Assembly (NCBI RefSeq): GCF_943372915.1
Contig: NZ_CALSAN010000017.1
Location: 1-64,000, forward strand
DNA length: 64,000 nt
Direction: 5' to 3'
Source of the DNA: Ferrovibrio terrae_A
GTDB lineage: Bacteria > Pseudomonadota > Alphaproteobacteria > Ferrovibrionales > Ferrovibrionaceae
Position 1 is the first letter of the stretch; every line of letters begins with the position of its first letter. Shown piece by piece: positions 9,807-18,586 of the stretch. The notes below the pieces were generated by a model, which searched no databases, was not told the origin of the DNA, and saw nothing but the letters and a program-made list of their open reading frames with translations. The translations under genes and the position numbers were made by a program.

Positions 9807-11051
9807 ATGCCGGCGTCTCCTCAAACGCGTCCGTCCGGGGTCCCTGCCGTGTCTGCCTCCGCCTTGCCTGATCCCGTTGAACTGTCCCAGGCCCTGATCC
9901 GCTGCCCGAGCGTGACCCCGGCCGACCAGGGGGCGCTGGGGGTGCTGGAGGCGGCGCTGACCCCGCTGGGCTTCCGCTGCGAGCGGCTCAAATTCTCGGC
10001 AAACGGCACCCCGGACGTGGAAAACCTCTATGCCCGCTGGGGCACCGGCGAGACCAATTTCTGCTTCGCCGGCCATACCGACGTGGTGCCGGTGGGCGAT
10101 GCCGCGGCCTGGACCGTCGACCCCTTCGGCGCCGAGATTCGCGACGGCCAGCTCTATGGCCGCGGCGCCACCGACATGAAATCGGCGATTGCCGCCTTCA
10201 CCGCCGCTGCCGGCCGCTTCATCGCCGCGCGCAAGGGCCAGATTCCCGGCGGCATCAGCCTTCTCATCACCGGCGACGAGGAAGGCCCTGCCATCAACGG
10301 CACCGACAAGGTGCTGCAATGGCTGGCGCAGAAGGGCGAAAAGCTCAGCGTCTGCGTGGTGGGCGAGCCGACCAACCCGCTGCGGCTGGGCGAGATGATG
10401 AAAATCGGCCGCCGTGGCTCGCTGACCGCGCGGCTGACCGTGCATGGCGTGCAGGGCCATGTCGGCTATCCGCATCTGGCCGACAACCCGATTCCGAAAC
10501 TGCTCGATATCCTCGCCGCGCTGAAGTCGCGCCGCCTTGATACCGGCAACGCGCATTTCGAGCCGTCCAATCTGGAAATCACCACCATCGATGTCGGCAA
10601 TCCGGCCAACAACGTGATCCCGGCCAATGCGAAGGCCGTGCTGAACATCCGCTACAACACCGAGCAGACATCGGACGGCCTGAAAAGCTGGATCACGCGC
10701 GCCTGCGAAGCCGTCTGCGGCGGCCAGGGCGAGAATCGCGCCCTGCTCGGCACGCGGTTCGACCTGGTGCTGGAAGACGGCGCCAAACCCTTCCTCACCG
10801 CGCCCGGGCCGTTTGTTGCGGCGATGGCGGAAGCGGTGAAAGAGGGCACCGGCCGCGTGCCGGACCTCAGCACCACCGGCGGCACTTCGGATGCCCGTTT
10901 CATCCAGGCCTATTGCCCGGTGGTGGAATTCGGCCTGGTCGGCCAGACCATGCACAAGGTCGACGAACGGGCCGGCGTCGAAGATATCCGCGCGCTCTCC
11001 AAAGTCTATGAAGGCATGCTGCAGCGGTTCTTCGATGGCCTTGCCGCATAA
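9807..11051 (+). CDS. dapE: succinyl-diaminopimelate desuccinylase
   Basis: A 414-residue M20-family metallohydrolase that releases succinate from N-succinyl-LL-diaminopimelate in lysine and peptidoglycan precursor synthesis. The metal-site motifs are FAGHTDVVPVGD, the DMKSA bridge, and TGDEEGPAINGTDKVLQWL with the catalytic EE. The dimerisation (lid) domain follows, with VHGVQGHVGYPHLADNP. The ATG at 9807 is preceded by AAGGGG. Even so, the protein carries about 25 extra N-terminal residues rich in Pro and Ser compared with typical DapE, so translation might begin slightly later. The 3' end overlaps the next gene by 17 bases. Confidence 0.95.
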   Translation: MPASPQTRPSGVPAVSASALPDPVELSQALIRCPSVTPADQGALGVLEAALTPLGFRCERLKFSANGTPDVENLYARWGTGETNFCFAGHTDVVPVGDAAAWTVDPFGAEIRDGQLYGRGATDMKSAIAAFTAAAGRFIAARKGQIPGGISLLITGDEEGPAINGTDKVLQWLAQKGEKLSVCVVGEPTNPLRLGEMMKIGRRGSLTARLTVHGVQGHVGYPHLADNPIPKLLDILAALKSRRLDTGNAHFEPSNLEITTIDVGNPANNVIPANAKAVLNIRYNTEQTSDGLKSWITRACEAVCGGQGENRALLGTRFDLVLEDGAKPFLTAPGPFVAAMAEAVKEGTGRVPDLSTTGGTSDARFIQAYCPVVEFGLVGQTMHKVDERAGVEDIRALSKVYEGMLQRFFDGLAA

Positions 11052-11610
11052 GGCCGAAATCCTTTCTGCCCTGAAGGGCCTCGGCCTGCTGCTGCGCGGC
11101 GATGGTCGCGCGCTGCTGTGCTACGACCTGTCGCTGGACGGCTTCTGGCGCAGCTTCTGGCTGCCGCTGCTCATGCTGGTGGCCTATGCGCTGCTGATGC
11201 AGCCCGATGCCGCCGAGCAGGCCTACTGGGGCGACGACACCACGGCCTTCACGCTGGTGCAGGTGGTGAAATTCGCCGCCGCCTGGGTGGCGTATTTCGC
11301 GCTGATCGCCGGGCTCAGCCGGCTCTATGGCCTGGGCCAGCGTTTTGCCGTGTTTGTTGTGCTCTACAACTGGGCGCAGGGCATCACCACGGCGGCGACG
11401 CTGCCGCTGCTGGCGCTGGCACGCTGGGATCTGCTGCCAGCCGGCACGCTGGGCGGCTGGAGCACCGCTTTGCTGCTGGCCTGGCTTTACATCGTCGTGC
11501 GCATCGCCCGGCTCGGGCTGGGGGCGCCGCTGCCGCTGGCGCTTGCCGCTGCGGCCCTCGACCTGATGGTCAGCCTGCTGCTGCATCGCGTGATTGATCT
11601 GCTGTCCTGA
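11035..11610 (+). CDS. integral membrane protein, unknown function
   Basis: A 191-residue protein with about five hydrophobic segments, including FWLPLLMLVAYALLM, FAAAWVAYFALIAGLS and LALAAAALDLMVSLLLHRVI. The N-terminal 30 residues are soluble and amphipathic. The start ATG lies inside the end of dapE, a coupled overlap of 17 bases, and the reading frame is the only alternative frame open across the junction. No recognised family. The same arrangement of a small membrane gene after dapE suggests housekeeping linkage rather than functional partnership. Confidence 0.75.
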   Translation: MALPHKAEILSALKGLGLLLRGDGRALLCYDLSLDGFWRSFWLPLLMLVAYALLMQPDAAEQAYWGDDTTAFTLVQVVKFAAAWVAYFALIAGLSRLYGLGQRFAVFVVLYNWAQGITTAATLPLLALARWDLLPAGTLGGWSTALLLAWLYIVVRIARLGLGAPLPLALAAAALDLMVSLLLHRVIDLLS

Positions 11611-11776
11611 GCCGGCGCTTTCCCCTACGGCGTTTACCATACCGGCGAATCGGCGGATTTCAGGGCGAATCCATCGCCCGGCTGGACTTGGGCGGTGCAT
11701 CACGGCAGGGTAGGCGACAGCGAATCACATCGCCTGCGGCACGCCGCCCCCATGCGGCTGCAGATAGGGAAACGTC

Positions 11777-12379
11777 ATGGACCAGAGTTTGCGTCAGAAG
11801 CTGATCGGCATGGTCGAAGATGCGCGCCGTCTGCGCGCGGTGCTCGCCGCCGATGGCAGCCTGTTCCAGGGGTATAACGAGCAGCTGCGCAATTTGCACA
11901 ACACCCATGCCAAGACGCTGGCCGATATCGTCGATGCCAAGGGCTGGCCGGGCCGGATGCTTGTGGGCGAAGATGGCGCCGCCGCCGCCTGGATGATCGT
12001 GCAGCAGGCCATCGGCCTGCCGCGTTTCATGCGCGCCTGCCTGGAGGTGATCGAGGCCGCCGCGAGCAAGGGCGATGTGCCGCGCTGGCAGGTGGCTTTG
12101 CTCACCGACCGCATCTGCTGGCTCGAGGGCCGCCCGCAGATTTACGGCACGCAGTTCGACTGGGATGCCAATGGCGAGCTGAGCCCGGTGCCGATTGCCG
12201 ATGAAGCCAGCGTGGATGCGCGCCGGGCGCTGTCAGATCTCATCCCGCTGATCGATGGCATCCGCCAGCGCCGCACCGAGGCCCAGCAGAATGGTGAAAG
12301 CGCACCGCCGCCGGCCGAAGCCGCCGCGCGACGCAAGGATTTCGACGAATGGGCGAAAGCCATTGGTTGGCGCAGCTGA
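11777..12379 (+). CDS. DUF6624-like protein
   Basis: A 200-residue soluble protein. The pattern LRNLHNTHAKTLADIVDAKGWPG, VGEDGAAAAWMIVQQA, then VALLTDRICWLEGRPQIYGTQF matches the DUF6624 family as I know it (a GWP turn, an AAWxxVQ helix and a terminal PQxYGTQ motif). The biochemical role is not established. Residues after about 165 form a charged, alanine-rich tail. GGGAAACGTC precedes the ATG. It ends 9 bases before the convergent truA stop. Confidence 0.75.
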   Translation: MDQSLRQKLIGMVEDARRLRAVLAADGSLFQGYNEQLRNLHNTHAKTLADIVDAKGWPGRMLVGEDGAAAAWMIVQQAIGLPRFMRACLEVIEAAASKGDVPRWQVALLTDRICWLEGRPQIYGTQFDWDANGELSPVPIADEASVDARRALSDLIPLIDGIRQRRTEAQQNGESAPPPAEAAARRKDFDEWAKAIGWRS

Positions 12380-12388
12380 GCCGCTGAC

Positions 12389-13132
12389 TCAGTAATCCAC
12401 CTGCATCAGGCACAGCCCTTCCGGCGGCGCTGTCGGCCCCGCCGCGCGGCGGTCGGCTTTTTCCAGCGCCGCACTCACATCATCGGCCGTCCAGCGGCCT
12501 TCGCCGACCAGCTTCAAGGTGCCCACCATGATTCGCACCTGGTTGTGCAGGAAGCTGCGCGAGCGCGTGGTGACATGAATCTCGTCGCCCGCGCGCATGA
12601 CCCGCAGGTCATCCAGCGTGCGCAGCGAAGACTTCGCCTGGCATTCGGTGGAGCGGAAGCTGTTGAAGTCGTGATGGCCGAGCAGGCGCTGGGCTGCCGC
12701 ATGCATCGCGGCTGAATCCAGCGGTACCGGCACATGCCAGACCTGGCCGGCCTCCATCGCCGGCGGCGGGCGGCGGTTGAGGATGCGGTAGAGATAGTGC
12801 CGCGCCGTGGCCGAGAGCCGCGCGCTGAACTCGCCGTCGACAATGGCGGCATCCAGCACGGCGATGCGGTCTTCGCGCAGATAGAAGTTCAGACCGTCGC
12901 GCAGCTTGTCGGGCGTGAAATCGCGGTCGAGATCGAAATGCACCACCTGGCCGCGCGCATGAACGCCAGCATCGGTGCGGCCGGCCACCACGGTTTCGAC
13001 GCTCAGTGCACCGCCGCAGATCGCCTGCACGGCGGTCTCGAAGGTCTGCTGCACGGAGGGCATGTCGCGCTGGCGCTGCCAGCCGGCAAAGCGGCTGCCG
13101 TCATATTCCAGTGTCAGGCGATAGCGCGGCAT
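12389..13132 (-). CDS. truA: tRNA pseudouridine synthase A
   Basis: A 247-residue TruA that converts U38-40 in tRNA anticodon arms to pseudouridine. The catalytic aspartate is D54 in AGRTDAGVHARGQVVHF. LEYDGSRFAGWQRQ at the N-terminus and RSFLHNQVRIMVGTL near the C-terminus are family hallmarks. The start codon shares its first base with the fmt stop (TGATG type overlap at 13132), so truA is translated from an fmt-truA transcript. Confidence 0.97.
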   Translation of the reverse strand: MPRYRLTLEYDGSRFAGWQRQRDMPSVQQTFETAVQAICGGALSVETVVAGRTDAGVHARGQVVHFDLDRDFTPDKLRDGLNFYLREDRIAVLDAAIVDGEFSARLSATARHYLYRILNRRPPPAMEAGQVWHVPVPLDSAAMHAAAQRLLGHHDFNSFRSTECQAKSSLRTLDDLRVMRAGDEIHVTTRSRSFLHNQVRIMVGTLKLVGEGRWTADDVSAALEKADRRAAGPTAPPEGLCLMQVDY

Positions 13133-14052
13133 CAGGCGAGCCGTGTGCCTTTGGGCAGCGGCAGGCCGTGCAGGAAATCGGCAATCGCCACGGCGGATTT
13201 GCTCGGGCGCTGCAGTTTCAGCAGCTTCAGCGCGCCATCCCCGCAGGCGACCGTGCCGGCATCGTCCAGCATGGTACCGGCCGCGCCGCTGCCCGAGACC
13301 GGCTCGGCGGCCAGCAGCTTGATGCGTTCGCCGTTCAGTTCAAAGGTCGTGCCGGGGCCGGGATTGAGCGCGCGCACCATGCGGTCGATCTCGGCGGCAG
13401 ATTTCGTCCAGTCGATGCGGCCTTCGTCTTTGGCAAGCTTGGCCGCGTAAGTGACGCCGTCGGTCGCCTGCGGCTGCGGCTGGATTTTTCCGGCGGCAAA
13501 GTCATGCACCGCGCGCACCATCAGCGGTGCGCCGATGCGCGCCAGGTCGTCATGCAGCTGGGTAATGGTCATGCGTGGGGTGATCGCCACGCTCTCGCGC
13601 AGCAGCACCGGGCCGGTATCGAGGCCGACATCCATCTGCATGGCACAGACGCCGGTCTCGCTATCGCCGGCCAGAATGGCGCGCTGGATCGGCGCCGCGC
13701 CGCGCCAGCGCGGCAGCAGCGAGGCATGCAGGTTGAAGCAGCCATACTTCGGCGCATCCAGCACCGGCTTGGGCAGCAGCAGGCCATAGGCCACCACCAC
13801 GGCGGCATCGGCGTTCAATGCAGCAAATTCCGCCTGCGCGTCGGCGCTCTTCAGGCTGACCGGATGGCGCACCATCAGGCCATGCCGTTCCGCACAGGCC
13901 TGCACGGGCGAGGGGGTCAGCTTCTGGCCGCGGCCGGCCGGGCGTGGCGGCTGGCTGTAGACGGCGACGATCTCGTCGCCGGCCGCGAGGAAAGCCTCCA
14001 GCACCGGCACGGCGAAATCCGGCGTGCCCATGAAGACGAGGCGCAATGTCAT
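13132..14052 (-). CDS. fmt: methionyl-tRNA formyltransferase
   Basis: A 306-residue enzyme that formylates initiator Met-tRNA. The catalytic triad is N107 and H109 in FNLHASLLPRWRGAAPIQ and D145 in MDVGLDTGPVL. A Rossmann-like formyl-folate domain occupies residues 1-200, and an OB-fold tRNA-binding domain follows. It lies 15 bases after def, the deformylase that reverses this modification on finished proteins, and is coupled to truA. The def-fmt-truA order is a standard alphaproteobacterial operon. Confidence 0.97.
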   Translation of the reverse strand: MTLRLVFMGTPDFAVPVLEAFLAAGDEIVAVYSQPPRPAGRGQKLTPSPVQACAERHGLMVRHPVSLKSADAQAEFAALNADAAVVVAYGLLLPKPVLDAPKYGCFNLHASLLPRWRGAAPIQRAILAGDSETGVCAMQMDVGLDTGPVLLRESVAITPRMTITQLHDDLARIGAPLMVRAVHDFAAGKIQPQPQATDGVTYAAKLAKDEGRIDWTKSAAEIDRMVRALNPGPGTTFELNGERIKLLAAEPVSGSGAAGTMLDDAGTVACGDGALKLLKLQRPSKSAVAIADFLHGLPLPKGTRLA

Positions 14053-14067
14053 TGGCTCTGATCCGGC

Positions 14068-14586
14068 TCAGCCGGCTTCGGCGAGGCGCTTCTGCTTCAG
14101 CAGCTTGCGCAGGATCATGTTGCGCTTCAGCGCCGACAGGTGGTCGACGAACAGCACGCCGTCGAGATGGTCCATCTCATGCTGCAGGCAGACCGCCAGC
14201 AGCCCCTCGGCATGCAGCTCCTGGCTGTTGCCGTCGCGGTCGAGATAGCTGACCTTCACTTCGGCCGGGCGTTCCACCTCGGCATACTGCTCCGGCAGCG
14301 ACAGGCAGCCCTCTTCATAGAGCTGGTCGTCATCCGACACCCAGGTGATTTCCGGGTTGATGATATAGAGCGGCTGCTTCGCGTCGCCGTCGCGGGAGAC
14401 GTCGATCACCAGCATGCGCTTGGGGATGCCGACCTGGATCGCCGCGAGGCCGATGCCCGGCGCGGCATACATGGTCTCCAGCATGTCATCCAGCTGCTGG
14501 CGCACCGCATCCGTCACCGCTTCGACCGGGGTCGAAACGGCTTCCAGCCGGGGGTCCGGGGCAACAATGATCGGCAACTGGGCCAT
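14068..14586 (-). CDS. def: peptide deformylase
   Basis: A 172-residue metallohydrolase that removes the N-formyl group from nascent proteins. All three family motifs are present: GIGLAAIQVG (residues 44-53), EGCLSLP with the metal ligand C94, and HEMDH (136-140) with two metal-binding histidines and the catalytic Glu. First gene of the def-fmt-truA operon. It is divergent from rmuC across about 90 bases that must hold both promoters; I see no strong consensus there. Confidence 0.97.
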   Translation of the reverse strand: MAQLPIIVAPDPRLEAVSTPVEAVTDAVRQQLDDMLETMYAAPGIGLAAIQVGIPKRMLVIDVSRDGDAKQPLYIINPEITWVSDDDQLYEEGCLSLPEQYAEVERPAEVKVSYLDRDGNSQELHAEGLLAVCLQHEMDHLDGVLFVDHLSALKRNMILRKLLKQKRLAEAG

Positions 14587-14678
14587 GGGTTAAAATCCGT
14601 GATACGGCGATCTTAAATCTGGGGCGTGAGATAGGCTGCGGGCTGGCAGTCCGTCAAGCCCGCTGATATTTAACGTCC

Positions 14679-16028
14679 ATGCCCATGGATATAATGCCGA
14701 TTCTCGCAATCGCCAGCATTGCCGGCCTGGCGATCGTGCTGATTCTGCTGGTTTTGCTGCTCCGGCGGGCCGGCGGCGGTGCTGGTGAGGCAGCCCTGCT
14801 GGCCGAGCTGCGCGACCAGCTGGACCAGGCCCGCGACGAGGCCGCCACCGCCCAGGCCGCCCGGCTGGAGGCCGAACGCGCCGCCGCCGGCCTGCGTGCC
14901 GAGCTGGGGGTGAAAAGCCAGGCTTTCGAGAAACTGGCTGAAACCGCCACCATGGCGGCCCGCGCGGCAGCCCTGGAATCGGCCGGCCAGATGTCGAGCA
15001 AGCTGCTGGCCGACTTCAAGCGTGAGGGCGAGGCGCAGAAGGAAGACGCGGAAAAGAAGGTCCGCGGTGTCACCGAGGCGGTGGTTAAGCAGATGGCCGA
15101 GGTGGCGCAGGTGGTGGCGACCACGGTGGCGCAGCAGAGCCAGGACAACCGCCGCGTCGAGGCCATGCACCGCATGCTGTCGCATCCCGGCGGCGCTGGC
15201 CGGCTGGCCGAGATCGGCCTGGAAAACACGCTGAAGGCTTTCGGCCTGCAGCCGGGCATCGACTTCATCCTGCAGCATCACATCGCCGGCGACAGCGACC
15301 GCGGTGCCTTGCGCCCCGATGCGGTGATCTTCCTGCCCGGCGATGCGGTGCTGGTGGTCGATTCCAAAGCCTCCAAGCTGCTGCTCGATCATGCCGAGGC
15401 CGAAGGCGAGGGCGCCGAGGCTGCCGCGCTGGCCCAGCTGGCCCAGCGCATGAATACCCATCTGCGGGCGCTGACGGCAAAGGATTACGGCAATGCCGTG
15501 CTGGCGGCCTACAAGGATTCGAACCGCGGCGGCAGCCTGAAACGCAGCATCGTGGCGATGACCCTGCCCAACGATGCGGCGGTCGAAAAGCTGCGGCTGG
15601 CGGCGCCGGATTTCGAGCAGCGCGCCATCCAGGCGGATGTGATCCTGGCCGGGCCGTCCTCGCTGTTCTCGCTGATCGCGTTTTCGCGCATGCAGATCGA
15701 CAGCGGCCGCCAGGCCGAGAATCACCAGAAGATCATCGATGCCGTCACGTTGCTGATCGAATCGACCGCCACGGCGCTGACGCTGGCCGAGAAGATGGGC
15801 CGCGGCCTGCAGCAGGCGACCGAGCAGTTCGAAAGCTTCAGCCGCTCGGTCAACACCCGGCTGCTGCCGCGCGTGCGCAAGCTGGCGCAGCTCGGCATCC
15901 GGCCATCGAAAAGCGCGCCGGCGGCGCTGCCCAGTTTCGAGGTCAATGTGCATCGCACCGATGACGTGATCGAGGCCGATGTCGAGGAAGTGGCGGCGCC
16001 GCGCCTGCCGGGGCTGGACGGCAAATGA
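14679..16028 (+). CDS. rmuC: RmuC family DNA recombination protein
   Basis: A 449-residue protein. It begins with one membrane anchor (residues about 5-30, ILAIASIAGLAIVLILLVLLL), continues with a long Ala/Glu-rich coiled coil to about residue 140, and ends with the RmuC nuclease-like domain, which includes DFILQHHIAGDSDRGALRPD and DAVLVVDSKASKLL. RmuC limits inversions at short repeats and is a PD-(D/E)xK-related nuclease by family knowledge. Its stop overlaps the exoD start by 4 bases. Confidence 0.93.
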   Translation: MPMDIMPILAIASIAGLAIVLILLVLLLRRAGGGAGEAALLAELRDQLDQARDEAATAQAARLEAERAAAGLRAELGVKSQAFEKLAETATMAARAAALESAGQMSSKLLADFKREGEAQKEDAEKKVRGVTEAVVKQMAEVAQVVATTVAQQSQDNRRVEAMHRMLSHPGGAGRLAEIGLENTLKAFGLQPGIDFILQHHIAGDSDRGALRPDAVIFLPGDAVLVVDSKASKLLLDHAEAEGEGAEAAALAQLAQRMNTHLRALTAKDYGNAVLAAYKDSNRGGSLKRSIVAMTLPNDAAVEKLRLAAPDFEQRAIQADVILAGPSSLFSLIAFSRMQIDSGRQAENHQKIIDAVTLLIESTATALTLAEKMGRGLQQATEQFESFSRSVNTRLLPRVRKLAQLGIRPSKSAPAALPSFEVNVHRTDDVIEADVEEVAAPRLPGLDGK

Positions 16029-16660
16029 CCGACCAGGCGCCGTCGACCCCGGCCGATTCCGCGCCGGAAAAGATCAGCGATATCGTCGCCGCCCTGTGCG
16101 ACGGCTGGGAGGATGACCGCATCAGCCTGGACGAGCTGCTGCAGGCCTTTGGCGCGCGCAGCTTCGGCCTGCTGGTGCTGGTGTTCGCGCTACCCAACGG
16201 CATTCCGGCGCCGATCGCGCCCGGACTCTCGGCCATCCTGGGCGCGCCGCTGCTGCTGCTCTCGGTGCAGATGCTGCTGGGTTTCAGCACGCCGTGGTTT
16301 CCCGCCAGCTGGCGCAGCCGCAGCTTCCGCCGCGCTGATGTGGCCAAGCTGCTGCGGCCGGCCCTGCCGTATATCATCCGCATCGAACGCTATATCCGGC
16401 CGCGCCTGTCGCATCTGGCCGATGGCGGCACCAGCCGCCTGATCGGTGCCCTGGTGCTGTGGAATGCCATACTGCTGTCGCTGCCGATCCCGTTCGGCAA
16501 CCTGATCCCGGCCTGGGCGATCATCCTGATCGCCATCGGCCAGATCGAACGCGACGGCGTGATCGTGATCGCCGGCATGGTGGTCAGTGTGATCGGTGCT
16601 GGCTGGGTGTGGTTCCTGCTCGATGTCGGTCTGGCGCTGCTGGAGCGGCTGTTCGCATGA
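16025..16660 (+). CDS. ExoD family membrane protein
   Basis: A 211-residue integral membrane protein of the exopolysaccharide-synthesis ExoD family. The soluble first 40 residues carry the usual DRISLDELLQAFGARSFG segment. LPNGIPAPIAPGLSAILGAPLLLLSVQ follows, and three more membrane spans lie at the C-terminus. First described in rhizobial exopolysaccharide production, the family's exact function remains vague. It overlaps rmuC upstream (ATGA) and the cupin gene downstream (ATGA), so three genes are translationally coupled. Confidence 0.88.
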   Translation: MTDQAPSTPADSAPEKISDIVAALCDGWEDDRISLDELLQAFGARSFGLLVLVFALPNGIPAPIAPGLSAILGAPLLLLSVQMLLGFSTPWFPASWRSRSFRRADVAKLLRPALPYIIRIERYIRPRLSHLADGGTSRLIGALVLWNAILLSLPIPFGNLIPAWAIILIAIGQIERDGVIVIAGMVVSVIGAGWVWFLLDVGLALLERLFA

Positions 16661-17079
16661 CCGCCGCGGATGTGATCCGCCTGCTCGGCCTGCAGCCGCA
16701 TCCCGAAGGCGGGCATTACATCGAGACCTTCCGCGATGCCGCGGTGGATGCCAACGGCCGCAGCCGCTCGACCGCGATCTATTTCCTGCTGCAGCAGGGC
16801 GAGGCATCGCATTGGCATACAGTGGATGCAGTGGAGACCTGGCACTGGCATGCCGGCGCGCCGCTGCGCCTTCGCATTGCCGAAGCCGCCGGCGCTCCGG
16901 TGCAGCAGATCCTGCTCGGCAACGATCTGGCCAAAGGCGAGCGGCCGCAGGGCGTGGTGCCGACCGGCTGGTGGCAGGCGGCGGAGTCGCTGGGCGCGTG
17001 GACGCTGGTGGGCTGTACGGTGGCGCCGGGCTTCGACTTCGCCGGCTTCACGCTGGCGCCGAAGGGCTGGGCACCCTGA
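16657..17079 (+). CDS. cupin domain protein (DUF985 family)
   Basis: A 140-residue single-domain cupin. The family pattern is LQPHPEGGHYIETFRD near the N-terminus, RSRSTAIYFLLQQGEASHWH in the middle, and WHWHAGAPL, which brings a cluster of His residues around the barrel. Related proteins are described only as cupin_5 proteins; the sugar-epimerase-like fold is known but the reaction is not. The ATG overlaps the exoD stop, and its own TGA overlaps the likely CTG start of the next gene. Confidence 0.88.
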   Translation: MTAADVIRLLGLQPHPEGGHYIETFRDAAVDANGRSRSTAIYFLLQQGEASHWHTVDAVETWHWHAGAPLRLRIAEAAGAPVQQILLGNDLAKGERPQGVVPTGWWQAAESLGAWTLVGCTVAPGFDFAGFTLAPKGWAP

Positions 17080-17573
17080 AGGACCCGGTCCGCATCCGCG
17101 CGGCCCTGCCGGAGGATGTTGCAGCCGTCAGCACCCTGCTGATCGAAACCTGGCACGATACCTATGATGCGCTGCTGGGCAGCGACAAGGTCGACGAGAT
17201 CACACAGCTCTGGCATGCGCCGGCGGTACTGCTGCAGCAGCTGAAGCAGCCGCGCATTTCCTTTCTGGTGGCCGAGACGGCGGGGCAGATCGTCGGTCAT
17301 GCCTTCGCCAGCGCCTGGAACCTGCCGGCGCTGGAGATCGCGCGGCTCTATGTGCGACCGGACCGGCAGCGCCAGGGCATCGGCAACCGCTTTCTCGATG
17401 CGCTGATCGCGCTGTATCCGCGCGCCGACAAGCTGAGCCTCTCGGTGGAGAAGTTCAATTTCCGCGCGGTCGCCTTCTACCTGCACCACGGCTTTGTCAT
17501 CCACGACGAGGCGGTGGAGGATGGCGCGGCGATCCTGTTCCTGGAAAAGACGCTGCCGCAGCGCGAGCCTTAG
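17076..17573 (+). CDS. GNAT family N-acetyltransferase, probable CTG start
   Basis: About 165 residues of an intact GNAT fold: VRIRAALPEDVAAVSTLL (strand 1 and helix 1), IARLYVRPDRQRQGIGNRFL with the acetyl-CoA pyrophosphate loop, and FNFRAVAFYLHHGF at the C-terminus. The frame has no ATG, GTG or TTG near the domain start; the nearest upstream candidates lie deep inside exoD. A CTG at 17076 overlaps the cupin stop as CTGA and follows GAAGGG by 9 bases, matching the ATGA couplings of the neighbouring genes. I therefore propose CTG as the start. The acceptor substrate is unknown. Confidence 0.75.
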   Translation: MKDPVRIRAALPEDVAAVSTLLIETWHDTYDALLGSDKVDEITQLWHAPAVLLQQLKQPRISFLVAETAGQIVGHAFASAWNLPALEIARLYVRPDRQRQGIGNRFLDALIALYPRADKLSLSVEKFNFRAVAFYLHHGFVIHDEAVEDGAAILFLEKTLPQREP

Positions 17574-17589
17574 CGCCGCTATATTTGCC

Positions 17590-17690
17590 GTCACCCTTGG
17601 GCTTGTCCCAAGGGTCCATCCCAACGTTCCGCGCATCGGCCCATAGATATTCTTGGGCAGATGGACCCTCGGAATAAATCCGAGGGTGAC
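17590..17690. repeat. palindromic intergenic repeat, copy 1
   Basis: Two short hairpin arms face each other: GTCACCCTTGGGCTTGTCCC...AGGGTCCAT on the left and a 30-base arm at 17661-17690 on the right (ATGGACCCTCGG, loop AATAAAT, CCGAGGGTGAC). The outer ends GTCACCC and GGGTGAC are also mutually complementary. The right arm is identical over 30 bases to the copy at 22720-22749. This is an alphaproteobacterial REP-like element, here between the GNAT and AraC gene ends. Confidence 0.85.
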
Positions 17691-17699
17691 GATTTTTGT

Positions 17700-18503
17700 T
17701 TAGGAGTGTGCTCGTGAAAAATACCGGCCCGGTGTGATGCCCAGGCTGCGGCGGAACATCGCCGTAAACGCCGCCGGGCTGGCATAGCCGAGATCGCGCG
17801 CCACCAGAGCCACCGGTTTGCCACCACTCAATTGCGCCAGCGCCTCGGCCAGGCGCGCCTGCTGACGCCAGGCCTGGAAGCCCAGGCCGGTTTCGCGCTG
17901 GAACAGCCGTGCCAGGCTGCGGCTCGACATCCCGGCCTCACGCGCCAGCGTCTCGATATCGGTATTGTCGCTCAGGCGGTCCAGCATCAGGCGGCACACC
18001 GCCTGCAGTCGCGCATCCTGCGGCAGCGGCAGATGCAGCGGCACCACCGCCACGCCGCGCAGTTCATGCAGCAGCAGTTGTGCAATCGCCTCTCCGCGGC
18101 TGCCGGCCTCATACTCCACCGGCTCTTCCATGGCGGCAAGGATCAGCGCGCGCAGCAGGTCGGAGACCTCGATCACCTGGCAACTGCCCGGCAGGGCGGC
18201 AGCCGTATCGGCGGCGATATACAGCGTGCGCATCGCCACCGCGCCGCTCATGTGGATCTCATGCGCGATGCCGGGCGGAATCCACAGCGCGCGCTGCGGC
18301 GGTACCACCCAGGTGCCGCCATTCTCTTTATCTTTGGGCGCGGTGCTGACCCGCATCACGCCCGTGGTGGCATAGATCAGCTGGCCGCGCTCATGGCTGT
18401 GCGGCGCGATATGGTGGCCGGACGGGAAATCCTTCGGCATCGCCGCCACCGGGCGGGCGACGCGCTGGTAATCCTCGGCATTGGTGCTGCGCCTGGCGGC
18501 CAT
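17700..18503 (-). CDS. AraC family regulator with cupin sensor domain
   Basis: A 267-residue regulator. The N-terminal cupin (residues about 25-110, SGHHIAPHSHERGQLIYA and WIPPGIAHEIHM) is the likely ligand sensor, and the C-terminal 100 residues form the two-helix-turn-helix AraC DNA-binding domain (IETLAREAGMSSRSLARLF and VARDLGYASPAAFTAMFRRS). It is divergent from the MFS transporter starting at 18587, with 83 bases between, the classic layout for a local activator or repressor of an efflux pump. Confidence 0.92.
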   Translation of the reverse strand: MAARRSTNAEDYQRVARPVAAMPKDFPSGHHIAPHSHERGQLIYATTGVMRVSTAPKDKENGGTWVVPPQRALWIPPGIAHEIHMSGAVAMRTLYIAADTAAALPGSCQVIEVSDLLRALILAAMEEPVEYEAGSRGEAIAQLLLHELRGVAVVPLHLPLPQDARLQAVCRLMLDRLSDNTDIETLAREAGMSSRSLARLFQRETGLGFQAWRQQARLAEALAQLSGGKPVALVARDLGYASPAAFTAMFRRSLGITPGRYFSRAHS

Positions 18504-18586
18504 TATGTCTGATTTTCGATAGAAACAGGCAGGACGATGCTTATCAGACAGGGTTATCCTTGGCGGATCAAGAGGAGTTTCCGTCC

